From contig OZ007567.1 in assembly GCA_963931925.1 (NCBI GenBank), positions 85,281,177 through 85,345,176 of the forward strand: 64,000 nt of DNA, read 5' to 3'. A program made the position numbers and the translations under genes. The notes under the pieces are model-generated. The model ran no database searches. It had not been told where the DNA came from and was given only the letters and a program-made list of their open reading frames with translations. The stretch comes from Onchidella celtica (lineage: Eukaryota; Mollusca; Gastropoda; Systellommatophora; Onchidiidae). Below, piece by piece: positions 1-10,109 of the stretch; positions within the stretch are counted from its first letter, which is position 1, and the number at the start of each line of letters is the position of its first letter.

Positions 1-539
1 TTCCAGGTCGTAGAGCACAGTCATACATGTACTGAAAAGCGGTTTAACCAAAGGAACACAATATCTCTCTAATTACCACATCAAGTAAAGACAACGACCA
101 ACAACAAAGTCGGTCATTTTCTCCCAGTTTTCCCTGATGAAAAACCAACTGACAGATGCCCTTATGCAGCATGCCCTAATATTACATCGGAATTCATAAT
201 TACAGACGTAGAACGGCGTCTCAAATACGCACATGGCCCCTTTCTTCTCATTTCACATGTAGACGACAACCAGCATCAAAGTAAAAGTTTCCCCAAGATT
301 TTCCCCAGTTCAAACTTCAGACCGTCAGTACTATTACATGAGTATGATGAATAGTTGCGAATAGTTGCATCGTAATAAACGTAATCGGACGATACCATTT
401 TGTCAGATATAGTAGGGGTGACAGGATAGATAAACACGCGAAAATAGTGTGGGAAAAAAAACGTGAAAAAAAACGACACAACAATAGCCTTGGCAACCAA
501 ATACACAAAGCGCGAGGCGCACCGTTGCTATACAAAAAT

Positions 540-653
540 GTGGCCTCCCGCAGGACCTGCGGTTAAGCGTGTCAGACAAAATAATGGCCTCCCGTGTCTC
601 GCGTGTTGCGCGGGGAGGCCAATATAGTGGCCTCCCGCAGGACTAGGGTTAAG
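540..653. repeat. Imperfect direct repeat with an internal GC-rich hairpin
   Basis: The block GTGGCCTCCCGCAGGAC followed by a GGTTAAG end occurs at about 540-567 and again at 627-653. A third, partial copy (TGGCCTCCCG) is near 585. GGGAGGCCA (613-621) and TGGCCTCCC (628-636) are perfect 9-base inverted arms around a 6-base loop. The rest of 1-812 is AT-rich DNA in which I see no gene. The function is unknown, and it could be the remnant of a small inverted-repeat element. Confidence 0.6.
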
Positions 654-812
654 AAATGTTTTGATTTCAAACTATCAGGTTTTCTGTGCAAAACTGACTG
701 AGAGAATTGGGTCTGTTTTTCTGTTGTTGTGATTGTTAAATTGTAAACCTTGGCTAACATATGGGCATAAAGCCATATTTAGCAGCCAGTAGCTCCATTT
801 TCACTTTCCTTG

Positions 813-889
813 AATAATAATAATGATAATGAAGATCATTTATATAGCGCCTAATCCAAACGAGTTTGCTCTAGGCGGTTTACAGACAG
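813..889 (+). repeat. Retroposon-tail-like motif (AAT-rich, then TTTATATAGCGC)
   Basis: A short AAT-rich run (813-830) is followed by TTTATATAGCGC and, about 25 bases on, by a GCTCTAGGCGGTTTACA block. The same arrangement recurs at 58411-58500 in this window. I know this motif as a common dispersed repeat end in marine invertebrate genomes, but I cannot name the family. No body of the element is recognisable next to it. Confidence 0.45.
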
Positions 890-895
890 TCTTGT

Positions 896-975
896 TCTCT
901 CCATTTGCATCTCTCTCACTCTGTTTCTTTCTCTCACCCTCTTTCTCTCACTCCCTCTATCTCTCTCTGTCTCAG
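896..975. repeat. CT-rich low-complexity tract
   Basis: An interrupted (CT)n run with TTTCT and CCCT interruptions, pyrimidine on the plus strand. Confidence 0.85.
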
Positions 976-1077
976 AGCAAATTGTAACGCAGCCTGTTAG
1001 CCGCAGGTCACAACTCACAACTTGTATTCTAAAGTATTATAATATTATTTGAAATATATTATATAATATTTATTTAA

Positions 1078-1377
1078 TAATGAATTATAAATTTTTCTAT
1101 TAATTTTGATTTCAATTTTGCCCGGGCAGCGGCCTGTTCGGCCTGCTCTTTACGATGTCCAACTGCCAAGGTATCTTTAACGTGCACACGGGCCCTCCGA
1201 ATTTTTTCGTCCTTATCCGAGAAGATTAGGTACTCAATCCTACCCCCCAATAGGATCAGGGACACGAAAATATGAGAAAAATCCGAATTTCCAACATGCC
1301 TGCACAGCCCGGGTTTTGAACCCAGGACCCTTGACATGAGAGGCGAGCACCTTGCCTCTAGGCCACCTTGTCCCCGA
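1078..1377 (-). mobile_element. tRNA-derived SINE
   Basis: Read on the minus strand, the element starts near 1377 with a tRNA-like head. It has an A-box-like TGGCCTAGAGG and, about 30 bases on, a B-box-like GGGTTCAAAACC. A central part follows that includes TTCTCGGATAAGGACGA and GTGCACGTTAAAGATACC, then an AT-rich tail towards 1078. A tRNA-like pol III promoter followed by an unrelated body and AT-rich end is the SINE layout. The central block resembles one I know from many marine invertebrate SINEs, but I cannot assign it to a named domain. An 87-codon open frame across it is a by-product. Target duplications were not found, so the ends are approximate. Confidence 0.7.
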
Positions 1378-1786
1378 ATAGGCAGTGACTTTTACATCAC
1401 AGTTTTATTTCATAGAATTGATGGTTGTCATTTTACTGTTTCATTGTCATGTCATATAATACCTAACATTTATAAAAGATTTAAGTAAAAGTCTAAGAAC
1501 CAACACATTGCATTCACATTCAGTTGTTAGAGTAAATATTTTCATGAGATAAAAGGTAAAGATGTGGATAAAGAAATGTACTGGATTTTAATTGCAAATT
1601 AGTTTTTTTGTGAATAATGAATCAGATCATTAACATTGCACCGTGGACATCATGGGTGAAAAACCCATTTATTGTTTATGAGGAGGCAATCAAATTCATG
1701 ATTTTTACCAGGGAGAGATCCTTAAACGCTACACAAAAAACGGAATTAAATGTAGTTTTTAGACTGATATTGTTTTAAAATTGCAG

Positions 1787-1931
1787 GCCCTCCAGATGCC
1801 ATATTTTAGTAATAAGCCAACCCCCACCCCGGGTCCAGAGCTGCCATTCCCCAAGTCCAACAAAATCGTGGATAAAGAAAAAGAAGCAAAGAGACCATCT
1901 CTGAAACGGAAACAGAATGGTGGAGATACAG
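1787..1931 (+). CDS. Penultimate exon of an unrecognised gene
   Basis: This is an internal coding exon of a plus-strand gene whose earlier exons must lie left of the window or in an undetected place. The acceptor is TTTTAAAATTGCAG (ends 1786) and the donor is ACAG|GTAAGA (intron from 1932). The exon is open in the frame starting GCC and gives 48 residues plus one base. The peptide begins ALQMPYFSNK, continues with a proline-rich stretch (PTPTPGPELPFP) and ends lysine/arginine-rich (KEKEAKRPSLKRK). That composition would suit a nuclear protein tail, but this is inference only. It joins exactly in phase with the terminal exon at 2479. I do not recognise the family. Support is the paired splice sites, the phase match and a protein-like composition. 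Confidence 0.6.
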
Positions 1932-2478
1932 GTAAGATTATCCATTGGGAAGTCTTTTGGCTAGCTGTACACACACAACTTTCTTGTGGTTATGTCACAT
2001 TTAAAAAAAAAATCTATGCCAATGAATAGAGATACATACCTATGAGAGACACAGGCACATTGTAAAGTCAGTAGGAACATGAAACCAAGGCACGATTGCA
2101 GTATGATAGCAAGTTGCACGTGTGCACCTAGCCTTACTTTGGCATAGAGCAACACTTGTGATCTGGATTTTATCTTTACTGCTAGAGAGAATCTAATTTA
2201 TTACATTACATTTAATTTCTTACTCGATCTGCTTTTCTGCACCCCGCTAGTTTCCTTTCTCTCAGTTCATGCATTTATTTTTTAAACTTCTCAATTTCTC
2301 TAACTTTGCATTATTCTTATTCCATTGTGTTTCCTCCAGCTGTAAAGACTTACATTATTGGGATTATATCTTCCAGTCCATATATGCCCTTCTTTTTGAG
2401 GGTTATGGTCATTTGTGAACTTTTAATGTTGTTAATAAGTCAAGTGTTTGAATTTTTACTTCTGTTTTTCCATTGCAG

Positions 2479-2507
2479 GAGGTTTGAAAAAGCGACTGAT
2501 ATTTTGA
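2479..2507 (+). CDS. Terminal coding exon of the same unrecognised gene
   Basis: After a 547-bp intron with acceptor TTTTTCCATTGCAG, the exon supplies the two bases that complete a glycine codon. It then reads GLKKRLIF followed by TGA (2505-2507). Together with the preceding exon this gives 57 visible residues ending in a short basic-hydrophobic tail. The presumed 3' untranslated region follows, with two ATTAAA hexamers (2545-2550, 2556-2561) that could be polyadenylation signals. The exon is very short, so the evidence is the acceptor, the exact phase and the downstream signals rather than the peptide. Confidence 0.55.
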
Positions 2508-2579
2508 CAGCAGTTACAGTCTGGTCTAGGAGTGTGATGTTCCAATTAAATGTAGATTAAAATTGCTTTGATGTAATTC

Positions 2580-2889
2580 CACCAAGAACGCTCATTTCCT
2601 TGAGACAAACATTTGTAATGTTGTTGTTGTGGACCTCAAACCTGAATGTAATACACATTAGAAGCACAATGAAACCGACAAATATCCTTTATACTAGCAC
2701 AGCATCACAAGTTTTGAATATCTAGTTTTTTGTACATACAAATTTGATATAACAACATGTCTTAAATGTTGTGTACCAGTGGCTGTATTTTGCAAGGCTG
2801 ATTAATTGAAAATCAAATCAGTTCCATTGTTACACCACTAAGTAAAATCAGAGTGTAAAAAAATTAAACAAAGTTAATGAAAGTTAGTA
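2580..2889. other. Intergenic DNA, nothing recognised
   Basis: AT-rich sequence between the presumed 3' end of the first gene and the LINE insertion. No open frame or repeat was identified. Confidence 0.5.
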
Positions 2890-2901
2890 CATGCATACTC
2901 A

Positions 2902-3359
2902 TCATCATCATCATCATCATTGCCTTTCTCACCCTGGATCAGGGTATAGGCCACCAACAAACACCTTCCATCCCTCTCTATCATGGGCCAGCCTCTTTAC
3001 ATTATTCCAAGTCTTTCCGCTTCGTTGCACATCATTTTCTCTGGCTCTTCTCCACGTTCCGCACGGCCTTCCTCTTGATCTCTTGCCCTGGGGATTCCAG
3101 TCCAATACCTTCTTCGTGATGCTGTTTCCTGGCCTCCTGAGAGTGTGGCCGATCCATCTCCATCGCCTCCTACCAATTTCCTCTCTGACTGGGTTCTGTC
3201 TTGTTCTTTTCCATACAATTTCATTGCTGACCTTGTCTGTCCATCTGATCTTAAGTAGCTTCCTCAAACATCTGTTGATGAAAACTTGGATTCTCTTTAT
3301 GCAGGCCTGGGACGCATTCCAAGTCTCACATCCATACAACAGGACTGACTTCACGTTCT
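2902..3359 (-). mobile_element. 5'-truncated RTE-like LINE, C-terminal part of the endonuclease/reverse transcriptase ORF
   Basis: Read on the minus strand, an open frame (about 3359 down to 2929) encodes the C-terminal tail typical of many invertebrate non-LTR retrotransposon polyproteins. It has the LLYGCETW motif, a central RRRWRWIGHTLRR block, a GKRSRGRPCGTWRR block and the end DREGWKVFVGGLYPDPG before a TGA. Endonuclease and reverse transcriptase domains are absent, as expected for 5' truncation during target-primed reverse transcription. After the stop come a short 3' UTR and an (ATG)n tail (plus strand 2901-2920). CATGCATACTCA is directly repeated at 2890-2901 and 3360-3371, a 12-bp target-site duplication. 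The clade (RTE-like) is my best reading and was not tested by alignment. The frame is uninterrupted, so the insertion looks fairly young. Confidence 0.85.
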
Positions 3360-3400
3360 CATGCATACTCAGGGTGACCATTTTGAAACATAAGTTTTGT

Positions 3401-3533
3401 GTTTAACCCGGTCGGACCCGGCCTTTAAAAATGGCCCGCGATTTGTTCAACCCAGCCGAATCTGGCTTTGTCTATGACGCTGCCATGTGTTCAACCCAGC
3501 CGTATCTGGCCGGCCAGTATCCCCCAGTTTTGT
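3401..3533. repeat. 44-bp imperfect tandem repeat, about 2.6 to 3 copies
   Basis: Units start at 3401, 3445 and 3489 with GTTTAACCCGGTCGGACC, GTTCAACCCAGCCGAATC and GTTCAACCCAGCCGTATC. The spacing is exactly 44 bases twice. The array begins 30 bases beyond the LINE target duplication. Confidence 0.7.
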
Positions 3534-3903
3534 ATACAACTTTGAAAGCAAGAACAGTGCATGAATAGCTATAAATAGTAAATGATATCACCAGGTAATC
3601 TTCAGATGCCCACTGACCCAGTATGAACCATAAAGCATGAGTTAGGCCTACAAGTAATGTATTGTATTACACAAGGTCACCCAACAGGCCTGTTCCTCCC
3701 TCTAACTGTCCCCGCGGAATTATGCAAAAAAAAAAATCTTATAATTATGCAAGCCGAAACCCCAAATTATGCGACCTAGGGGTAAGTCCTATAATTTAAC
3801 TATCTGACCAAAAAAGGCTTAATAATAACACAACACCATTGAATTAAAACCAAAAGAACTGACTACCTGGGTATATCATTCGCATTTTAATGGGAAAAAA
3901 ACG
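3534..3903. other. Non-coding stretch, possibly part of the hAT remnant
   Basis: AT-rich DNA with three near copies of an AATTATGC motif around 3718-3770. It may be the 3' non-coding side of the hAT element to its right, but no terminal inverted repeat was recognised. Confidence 0.35.
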
Positions 3904-4512
3904 TTACTCAAAAAAGTCACGACCGGCAAAGTTGTTATAAAATAGAAACAGTTTCGCAATGGTATCCTCCGCCAGGCTTCTCCTCCTCTTGCTGTGAATC
4001 AAATTGTAGAGGCTGAAACTGTGTTCTGCATCTGCGCTGTTAGTTGTCGCGAACATGGACCGGAGAGCAAGCTGTGCCAATGTACAGACATCATGATAAA
4101 CACCTTTCCAGAATAGCTGGAGATCAACCCCAGAAGGTGGCGCACTCCATAGTGCTGCAGGACCCAAATCTTCTCTGTAGCGCTTTAACCTTTAATTCAC
4201 AAGCCGGTACCTCCATCAGCGCTGGAACCCCTGGTACTGTAGTGCGGATGCATGTGAAGGCAATAGCACCAGTTTTGCTGGGTTAAAAAACTGCACATCA
4301 CGCAGAAAAGGAAGTCCTGGTTGCCCATCCACAGACATATATTTATCTATCTTGGCAGCCATAAGTGAATAGGCCTGGTTAAAAATGTCCAGCAGTTGTG
4401 TTTTCTGGTAGCTGGAAAAAGCTTCCGAAAAGTATCTTTCAGTCATCATCAGCGTTACTCCACTATCTGTGAAGGTGTATTGGAGTTCTTTAAGCGTGGT
4501 CCACTCCTGCAA
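3904..4512 (-). pseudogene. Decayed hAT transposase, C-terminal part with dimerisation domain
   Basis: Two minus-strand frames carry consecutive parts of a hAT-superfamily transposase. 4512-4216 reads a region starting LQEWTTLKELQYTF, with MTERYFSEAF and the PGLPFLRDVQFFNPAKL block that precedes the dimerisation domain. 4167-3904 reads the dimerisation domain itself, with LAQLALRSMFATTNSADAE, HSFSLYNLIHSKRRRSL and EDTIAKLFLFYNNF. Between them the reading changes frame at least twice around 4165-4215, including a TGA at the end of the first segment, so the gene is not functional as it stands. The N-terminal zinc finger and most of the RNase H-like catalytic core are missing. A possible intron acceptor precedes the first segment. 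Terminal inverted repeats and target duplication were not found. Confidence 0.75.
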
Positions 4513-7500
4513 TTTCGCAGGAATGCAGATCTAAATAAGTACCGTAATATAAAAAACAGAAAATTTCACAGATAAAGATTATTAAGTTGATCGATATATG
4601 GAGGTACCATAATGAGTCTACACTAATAAACGAAGATCGATGATGAATGACTGTGTTGACGATAGGAATCATGGATTGCGCTTTGAGTTTGAGAACAAAG
4701 AAAACTCGATAATCTATGACTAAGCCTAAGGGAAAATCACTCCAGTTATAATTATTTTTTCGTAGGTTCGGAATGTCGCAAAATATTAACTTCTAGGCCT
4801 AGACTGCAGCCCAAAACGAAAAAAAAAAAAAAGAATCCAGAAAAAAGTCAAGATTACGCGGCCGCGGTGGACACGCAATTCCACAGGGACAGCTCTAAGC
4901 CTACATCATGTTTTGGTCAGCACATGCTTGTAGTACATAGTACATGTATGCATGTACTAGCGTGGTGCCTTTGTGTGGCTAGTGTTGTATACTTGGATAA
5001 CAAATGGGATGGGATGCGATAGTGTGTAATACGTGTATTGTCCGTCTGTCTCAGTGGTAGTGTCACACATTCACGTTCATAAAACCAACAAACAGATTTC
5101 GGCATTCTCGATGTAAATACTGTAGGTTCATCTTTTAGTTCATTCATTTCTCAATAAGTATGTCAAAATTCATTATCATAGATGTGACATGAGGGCTACA
5201 ATTTCCAATTTAGTGAAGGCGCACAGCAGCAATGACCATAGGGCTGAAAAATGTAAACAAATCAGGGCGACCACATAGCCAGGAAGCTGGCCATTAGAGC
5301 ACTTCACAAATAGCCAGAGTAGAAACACGAAAGGGTTAAAAGAGTTTAAATTTGCTTCTTTTGTGAAGTGTACCAACTGTATATCACACTTGGCGTATTA
5401 CATCAGCAATAATGGAATCTCTGAAATGATAGGTTTGAAGTATGGTAACTTTTAACTCTCTGATCTGATGAAATATCATGGTTTTCAAGTCTAAACCTAT
5501 TACAGCAGCCTGAAAGAAAGGCTTATTGTAGCCAATTGCATTTCATGAATTAGCCATTTGTGTGCCTTAATTTTGATGATGTCCCTCCTTACAATGTAAG
5601 TGGTGGATATGGAAATCAGGGGTGTGCTGTTTTATTTTTATTTTTTTTTTCTTGAGGGAGTGAGGTAACTTTTTTTCTGAATTGAAGTCTTTATTTGGTA
5701 AAATTGCACATGGGCAAATTTCTCTTATTTTCACAAATGCAAAATGAGGAGAGAATCTGAAAGCAAGTATTGCTATGATAGAATTTTTTTACAAAATTGT
5801 CAATCCACTTGTAAACTGTCATAATAGTATTAAATGTCTGTAGTGAATTTTCTGGAAAACTTGGTTTATGGTGAACGAGAACTGGTGCTTAAATATTTTG
5901 TCAACTTTTATCTGAACAGGAATAAAATCTGATGGAATTGTAAGCTGACCCAGAATAGAGAGAAATTTTACCGTAAGAAAACAGTGTTTGGATCTGACAA
6001 AAACAAGAGCTTACCATGCTGTTGACTTTGACAATTACAGTCATGGTGTTATTTTTGTACAGTTGGAAACTTTCCGTTCTTTCAATGAATGTGCTATATT
6101 ATTAATCCTGCCATTGGTCAGAAGACTCTTTTGTACGATAATGATTATGATGTTGTGGAAGTTTATTGTATTGGTCTGTTGACCAGCTCATGTTTTCTAA
6201 ATTCTTTTCAACCTGAGATATTAAGGCGCAACAGGTAATGTTACTTCATATATTTTTCCAGTGAGAATGTGATGGTAAATAATAGAAATGTTTGCATGAC
6301 TTGACTGGAACATGGTATGTATGGGAGTAATATACATGTATAGTTGTTTCAGCTCCAGTTTAAATGTCCATAATTTCAGGCATGGAGTGAAGGTGTTAAT
6401 ATTGGGAGTTGTGCTGTAAACTATCGTAACTCTGTTTTTACAAATTTTCCAAGAGAAGCAAAAAAACTGAACAACTTTCTATGTCAGATTTCATAGTTAT
6501 GATATTTTAAAAACCAATATTTAACCGTTAGTTTTCAGAATTTAACCCCCAACTTTTAACACGACATGCAGGCTGTCAAGGTCTACAAATATGCCAAATG
6601 TCTGAATTTTTATTTTAAAAAAGTCAAGTTACAGTATTTACCATGCACCCCTCTATAGGTCCTTTCCATTGTTGTGATTATGATGTGAATGTAGATTATT
6701 TGATGTGACTTTGATTTATTGTTTATGAAAGCGGAATAAACAAAAATCATGTATTTGAACTGAGATGGTCCTAGTACCATCCATCTGTTTTCTTTCCCTG
6801 AAGGAGTTCATTGTTGTAGAGCAGCCTCGTTTATTCTTTTCAATGATGCCTTTCACTATAACTTTGTCTTTAGAGATTCTGGTACAGTGGTAGTTGAGCA
6901 CAAATTTTCCATGGTGGAAAGTCAATGGTGGGACCAGACTGCCAAGAATCCATTGCATAAGGTGATATTTGTTCAAGTTATTCAGTGTTATGAATTAACC
7001 AGGGATTAGATTGTATTGTGAAGTCACATGTGGACAAAAACACAATGTAAAGGACATTGAGTAATTGAGTTGCACCATCACCATCTAAATGGGATTGATG
7101 TCTATCTTTGTTTCTGTGCATGCCGCCTTTGATTGAGAAAAAAAAGAACAGAAGAAGAAAGAGAAACAGAATAACTTGTATGAAGAGAATGAGTGCGTTG
7201 TCAGTGATGTGATTCTGGTACATGTGACCCCTCGGCAAATATTTCAAGTTCAGAGTCCCCATCTTGTCAGATTGTTATATCACAACACGATAAATGTTGA
7301 GTGATTTGGGGTAGCTTTATAGTACTTTTTTATATTCCATAAATATCTCAGCTGGTGCAAAGCCATGGTAATTTAAGAACCACTTGTTAGCAATTGGCTA
7401 TAGTATGTATTTGAGTGAATGAATACACTGACAAACTGATGAATTTGCTGCACATGAGAAAAAAGATGTAAATTTAATGCTTGTTACATTAATGCCATAA

Positions 7501-8508
7501 ATCTAAACAATAGTATACGAATTCACTTGTACTTGAATATGATCTCGAATGACACGTTTGTTTATGAAATCATTGACATGAATTAAAAATAATATGATTA
7601 TGTAAAATTTTCTATTGTCCAGTTCACTTTCATTTCATTCATATAAATCATATTTATCATTTTGTACATGTATCCATTTATTTCAGTCTTGTCTATTTCT
7701 GTCTGTTGTTCGCTTGCATGCATCAGTCAGCTTTCTTCTCACTTGCTTGCATCTCATTGATTAATGCATGCATGTATTTCATATCGTATCTCTCAAATTT
7801 CTGTCGCTCAAAAGCAACACTTCCATTTATTTCAGATCAGAATACTTTATCTTAGAACAGAATATTCTCTCCAGCCTTTAATGTCCTCCAATAATCCTTG
7901 TTTTTTAATTTTCTGCTCCAAAGTACCATTCTTCCTGTTTGACTGATTATGTGGAACAAATTAATATCAAACAATTTCAATATAACACTATTAACAGTAG
8001 ACTGACTCAGTCGACCAGTTGTTTAGCGTTGTAGTGAATAACTGTGGAGCTTCACAGAAGCCATTTTCACAGGTGAAATGGACACGTGGAGGCTGTTGAT
8101 TTCAATGAAATGGGTGGTATTTTATGGCTCTGCGATGAGGGAAGTGCCGTTCTCGCCATTGTGCTATGACCTACTGAAAAATTTGTGTCAGCAGTTTTAA
8201 TCGGTAGCTTCAATGATGTACAATACATGTAGGCCTATTGCAAACATATATGTATACATAGTTCACTCATCACTAGTTACCCGTTTTGGAAATTGTACAT
8301 ACATGTATCTGTTTTCCAAATAGGAGTAACTAAAACGAGATTCTGAGAAGACGTCACTTCATGAAGTGGCCAAAGCTGGCACCATTTCGAGGCAATAGAC
8401 ACTCATACTTTCATTAGTTTCATCTTTGTGACGCAAAGTCTAGTCTGCGACAGCAAGGGACATAATAAAGAGTTCTGGATGACAATTGGCAGTGCTCTCC
8501 TCTTGATT
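4513..8508. other. Intergenic DNA, no gene recognised
   Basis: About 4 kb of AT-rich sequence with scattered short frames of ordinary composition, poly-A and poly-T runs (for example 4818-4833 and 5641-5652), and no motif, paired splice sites or repeat that I could identify. Confidence 0.45.
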
Positions 8509-8709
8509 CTAATGAATGTCCACGAGTTTTAGAAGAACCAGAACAAAAACAGAAAGCGCCACGCTGAACAACATCACCATTGCCAGCACACAAAGAAATG
8601 AAGGTCCTTTCATGAGTTGTACTTCCTCCACCTCAAGTTCATCATCACTTCCTGGTGGTATCAGTAGATGTTCTGTGGTAGCCAATTTTAACTTCTGTTC
8701 TTCATCCAT
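8509..8709 (-). CDS. Candidate 66-residue single-pass membrane protein
   Basis: The minus-strand frame starts MDEEQKLKLATTEHLLIPP and carries an acidic segment (SDDELEVEEVQ, residues 21-31). A hydrophobic span at about residues 37-61 (FLCVLAMVMLFSVALSVF and following) follows, ending KLVDIH and TAG. The predicted topology is an acidic N-terminal tail, one transmembrane helix and almost no C-terminal tail. The ATG at 8709 has a G at -3 and at +4, and an in-frame TGA lies 9 bases upstream, so it is the natural start. A good splice acceptor (TTTGCTTTCGCAG, exon from 8775) would place the whole coding region in one exon behind a short 5' leader. I do not recognise the family. It could be a chance frame, because hydrophobic runs arise easily in T-rich DNA, but start context, acceptor and composition agree. 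Confidence 0.5.
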   Translation of the reverse strand: MDEEQKLKLATTEHLLIPPGSDDELEVEEVQLMKGPSFLCVLAMVMLFSVALSVFVLVLLKLVDIH

Positions 8710-8715
8710 TCCTGA

Positions 8716-8769
8716 TCATAATTTGATCAACAGCATCTGTGAAGCTGAACGGAGGTTTTGTTTGACCAT
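8716..8769 (-). promoter_or_regulatory. Upstream ORF (17 codons) in the leader of the small membrane-protein gene
   Basis: Just inside the predicted exon start (8775), an ATG at 8769 opens a 17-codon frame (MVKQNLRSASQMLLIKL) that stops at 8716-8718, six bases before the main ATG. If the exon is real, this would reduce or gate translation of the main frame by re-initiation. The frame relation is seen in the sequence. The regulatory role is inferred. Confidence 0.35.
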
Positions 8770-8775
8770 GTTGTC

Positions 8776-9824
8776 CTGCGAAAGCAAAGGGACATAAATT
8801 TACAACGGAGAGGAAGGCATAAACTTTTGTATAAAAATTCTTTCAAAATTTCATTCTACAATATCATCTTTGGTGCTGATTGTCTATTAAGGCTTTGGGC
8901 ATGGCTGACAAGCTAGAAGAGACTAAACAGTGATGAGGTGGATATGTGTAGGTCCTATTATAGCACAGGGGACCCAAGAAAAATGCATTTCGTATTAAAA
9001 ACATTGTTTGGGTGGAAATAATACAAGACATGTATTTTATTTTTTTTACAAGACATGAATGTTATTTTTTATCTTCAAGTTGGCTGGTTATTGTACAGAT
9101 TAACTTTTGGTGGACCCCAACCCTTTTTTTTTTTTCACTGATCCACGCCTCCTTTTAACCTGCCTGGTATTCTTACTTTAGCTGAGTAGCTGCTGACCTT
9201 GAGTGAGGGGATCAGCGGATGAAAAGATACGCAGTTGGCAATGCAGGCAGGAACCAAAGTTATTCATCCATCAGTAGGAAGACTTTGTTCATTGTGATTA
9301 CGAAACAACATAAACAATAACCTACCACAATAGGCGATGAATACAATGCACAATGAACTAAATGTTTTCTATTATCAGTTATTTTCTTATTATAATATTA
9401 TAATTGTTCTACTCAGACACTACTTTCCTATATTTTCTTGTGTAGTTTTGTGGCATATTACATCAGATTATTTCTTCCTATGCATCGGTAACAGGACAGC
9501 TTGTTGCTCAAATTTGGCAGGTGACGAAAGAGGCGGGCAAAGAGCTTGGATAATAAAAGACAAGAAGATCGATGGATGGAGCTGGGTCAATCTGTCTTTC
9601 TCAGCTTTTGTGTAAAATTTACAGGACCATGTTCCACTTGGTCGTGTTAAACTCTCCTTCATCAGTCATTCAGTGAGCTATGCCTGTATCTCAGCCGTGT
9701 CAACACGTAGTCAAAGATTAGTATGGATAATGTCAGGGTGTGAGACACGGCGAGATCGACAACATGTCAAAATGTCAGAGCCATGGCGCCCCGGTCGTTT
9801 AAACGCGCGAGTTGAGAGGACGAG
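8776..9824. other. Intergenic or intronic DNA, nothing recognised
   Basis: It would include the intron preceding the exon at 8775 on the minus strand. Poly-T runs occur at 9041-9050 and 9126-9137. No exon with paired splice sites was found. Confidence 0.4.
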
Positions 9825-10109
9825 TGATTGTGTTAACACTGGGAGATGATGGCACATTATATGTATATAATTGATGAAACACCTCAGTGGTAGAAAACAC
9901 AGTTACACAGTATTGCACACTTACAATAGTATAAACACTCAAATCGATGATTCGCTCTCATGCATTCGACCACTGAACTCAGGGGAGCTTGTCACAATTG
10001 CGTGAGCACATTTATTTCACTGGAATCAATGGTCGAATTCATTCGCACGCCATCAGCTCGCGCGTTTATATGACTAAAGTGCCTTTATCTCCCAGTGTTA
10101 ATACAATCA
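9825..10109. mobile_element. Candidate MITE with 31-bp terminal inverted repeats
   Basis: TGATTGTGTTAACACTGGG... at 9825-9855 is matched in inverted orientation by 10079-10109, with 3 mismatches in 31 bases. A second, inner inverted pair (ATGCATTCGACCACTGA near 9960, partner near 10025-10043) supports a palindromic element of 285 bp without coding capacity. A sequence CGCGCGAG occurs both just outside the left arm and, inverted, just inside the right arm, so the structure is partly rearranged. No clear target-site duplication is visible, so the superfamily is unknown. Confidence 0.55.

Noticed and set aside
2891-3406. 171-codon plus-strand frame opposite the LINE
   Set aside because: Antisense shadow of the LINE reverse-transcriptase tail, beginning in the (CAT)n tail.
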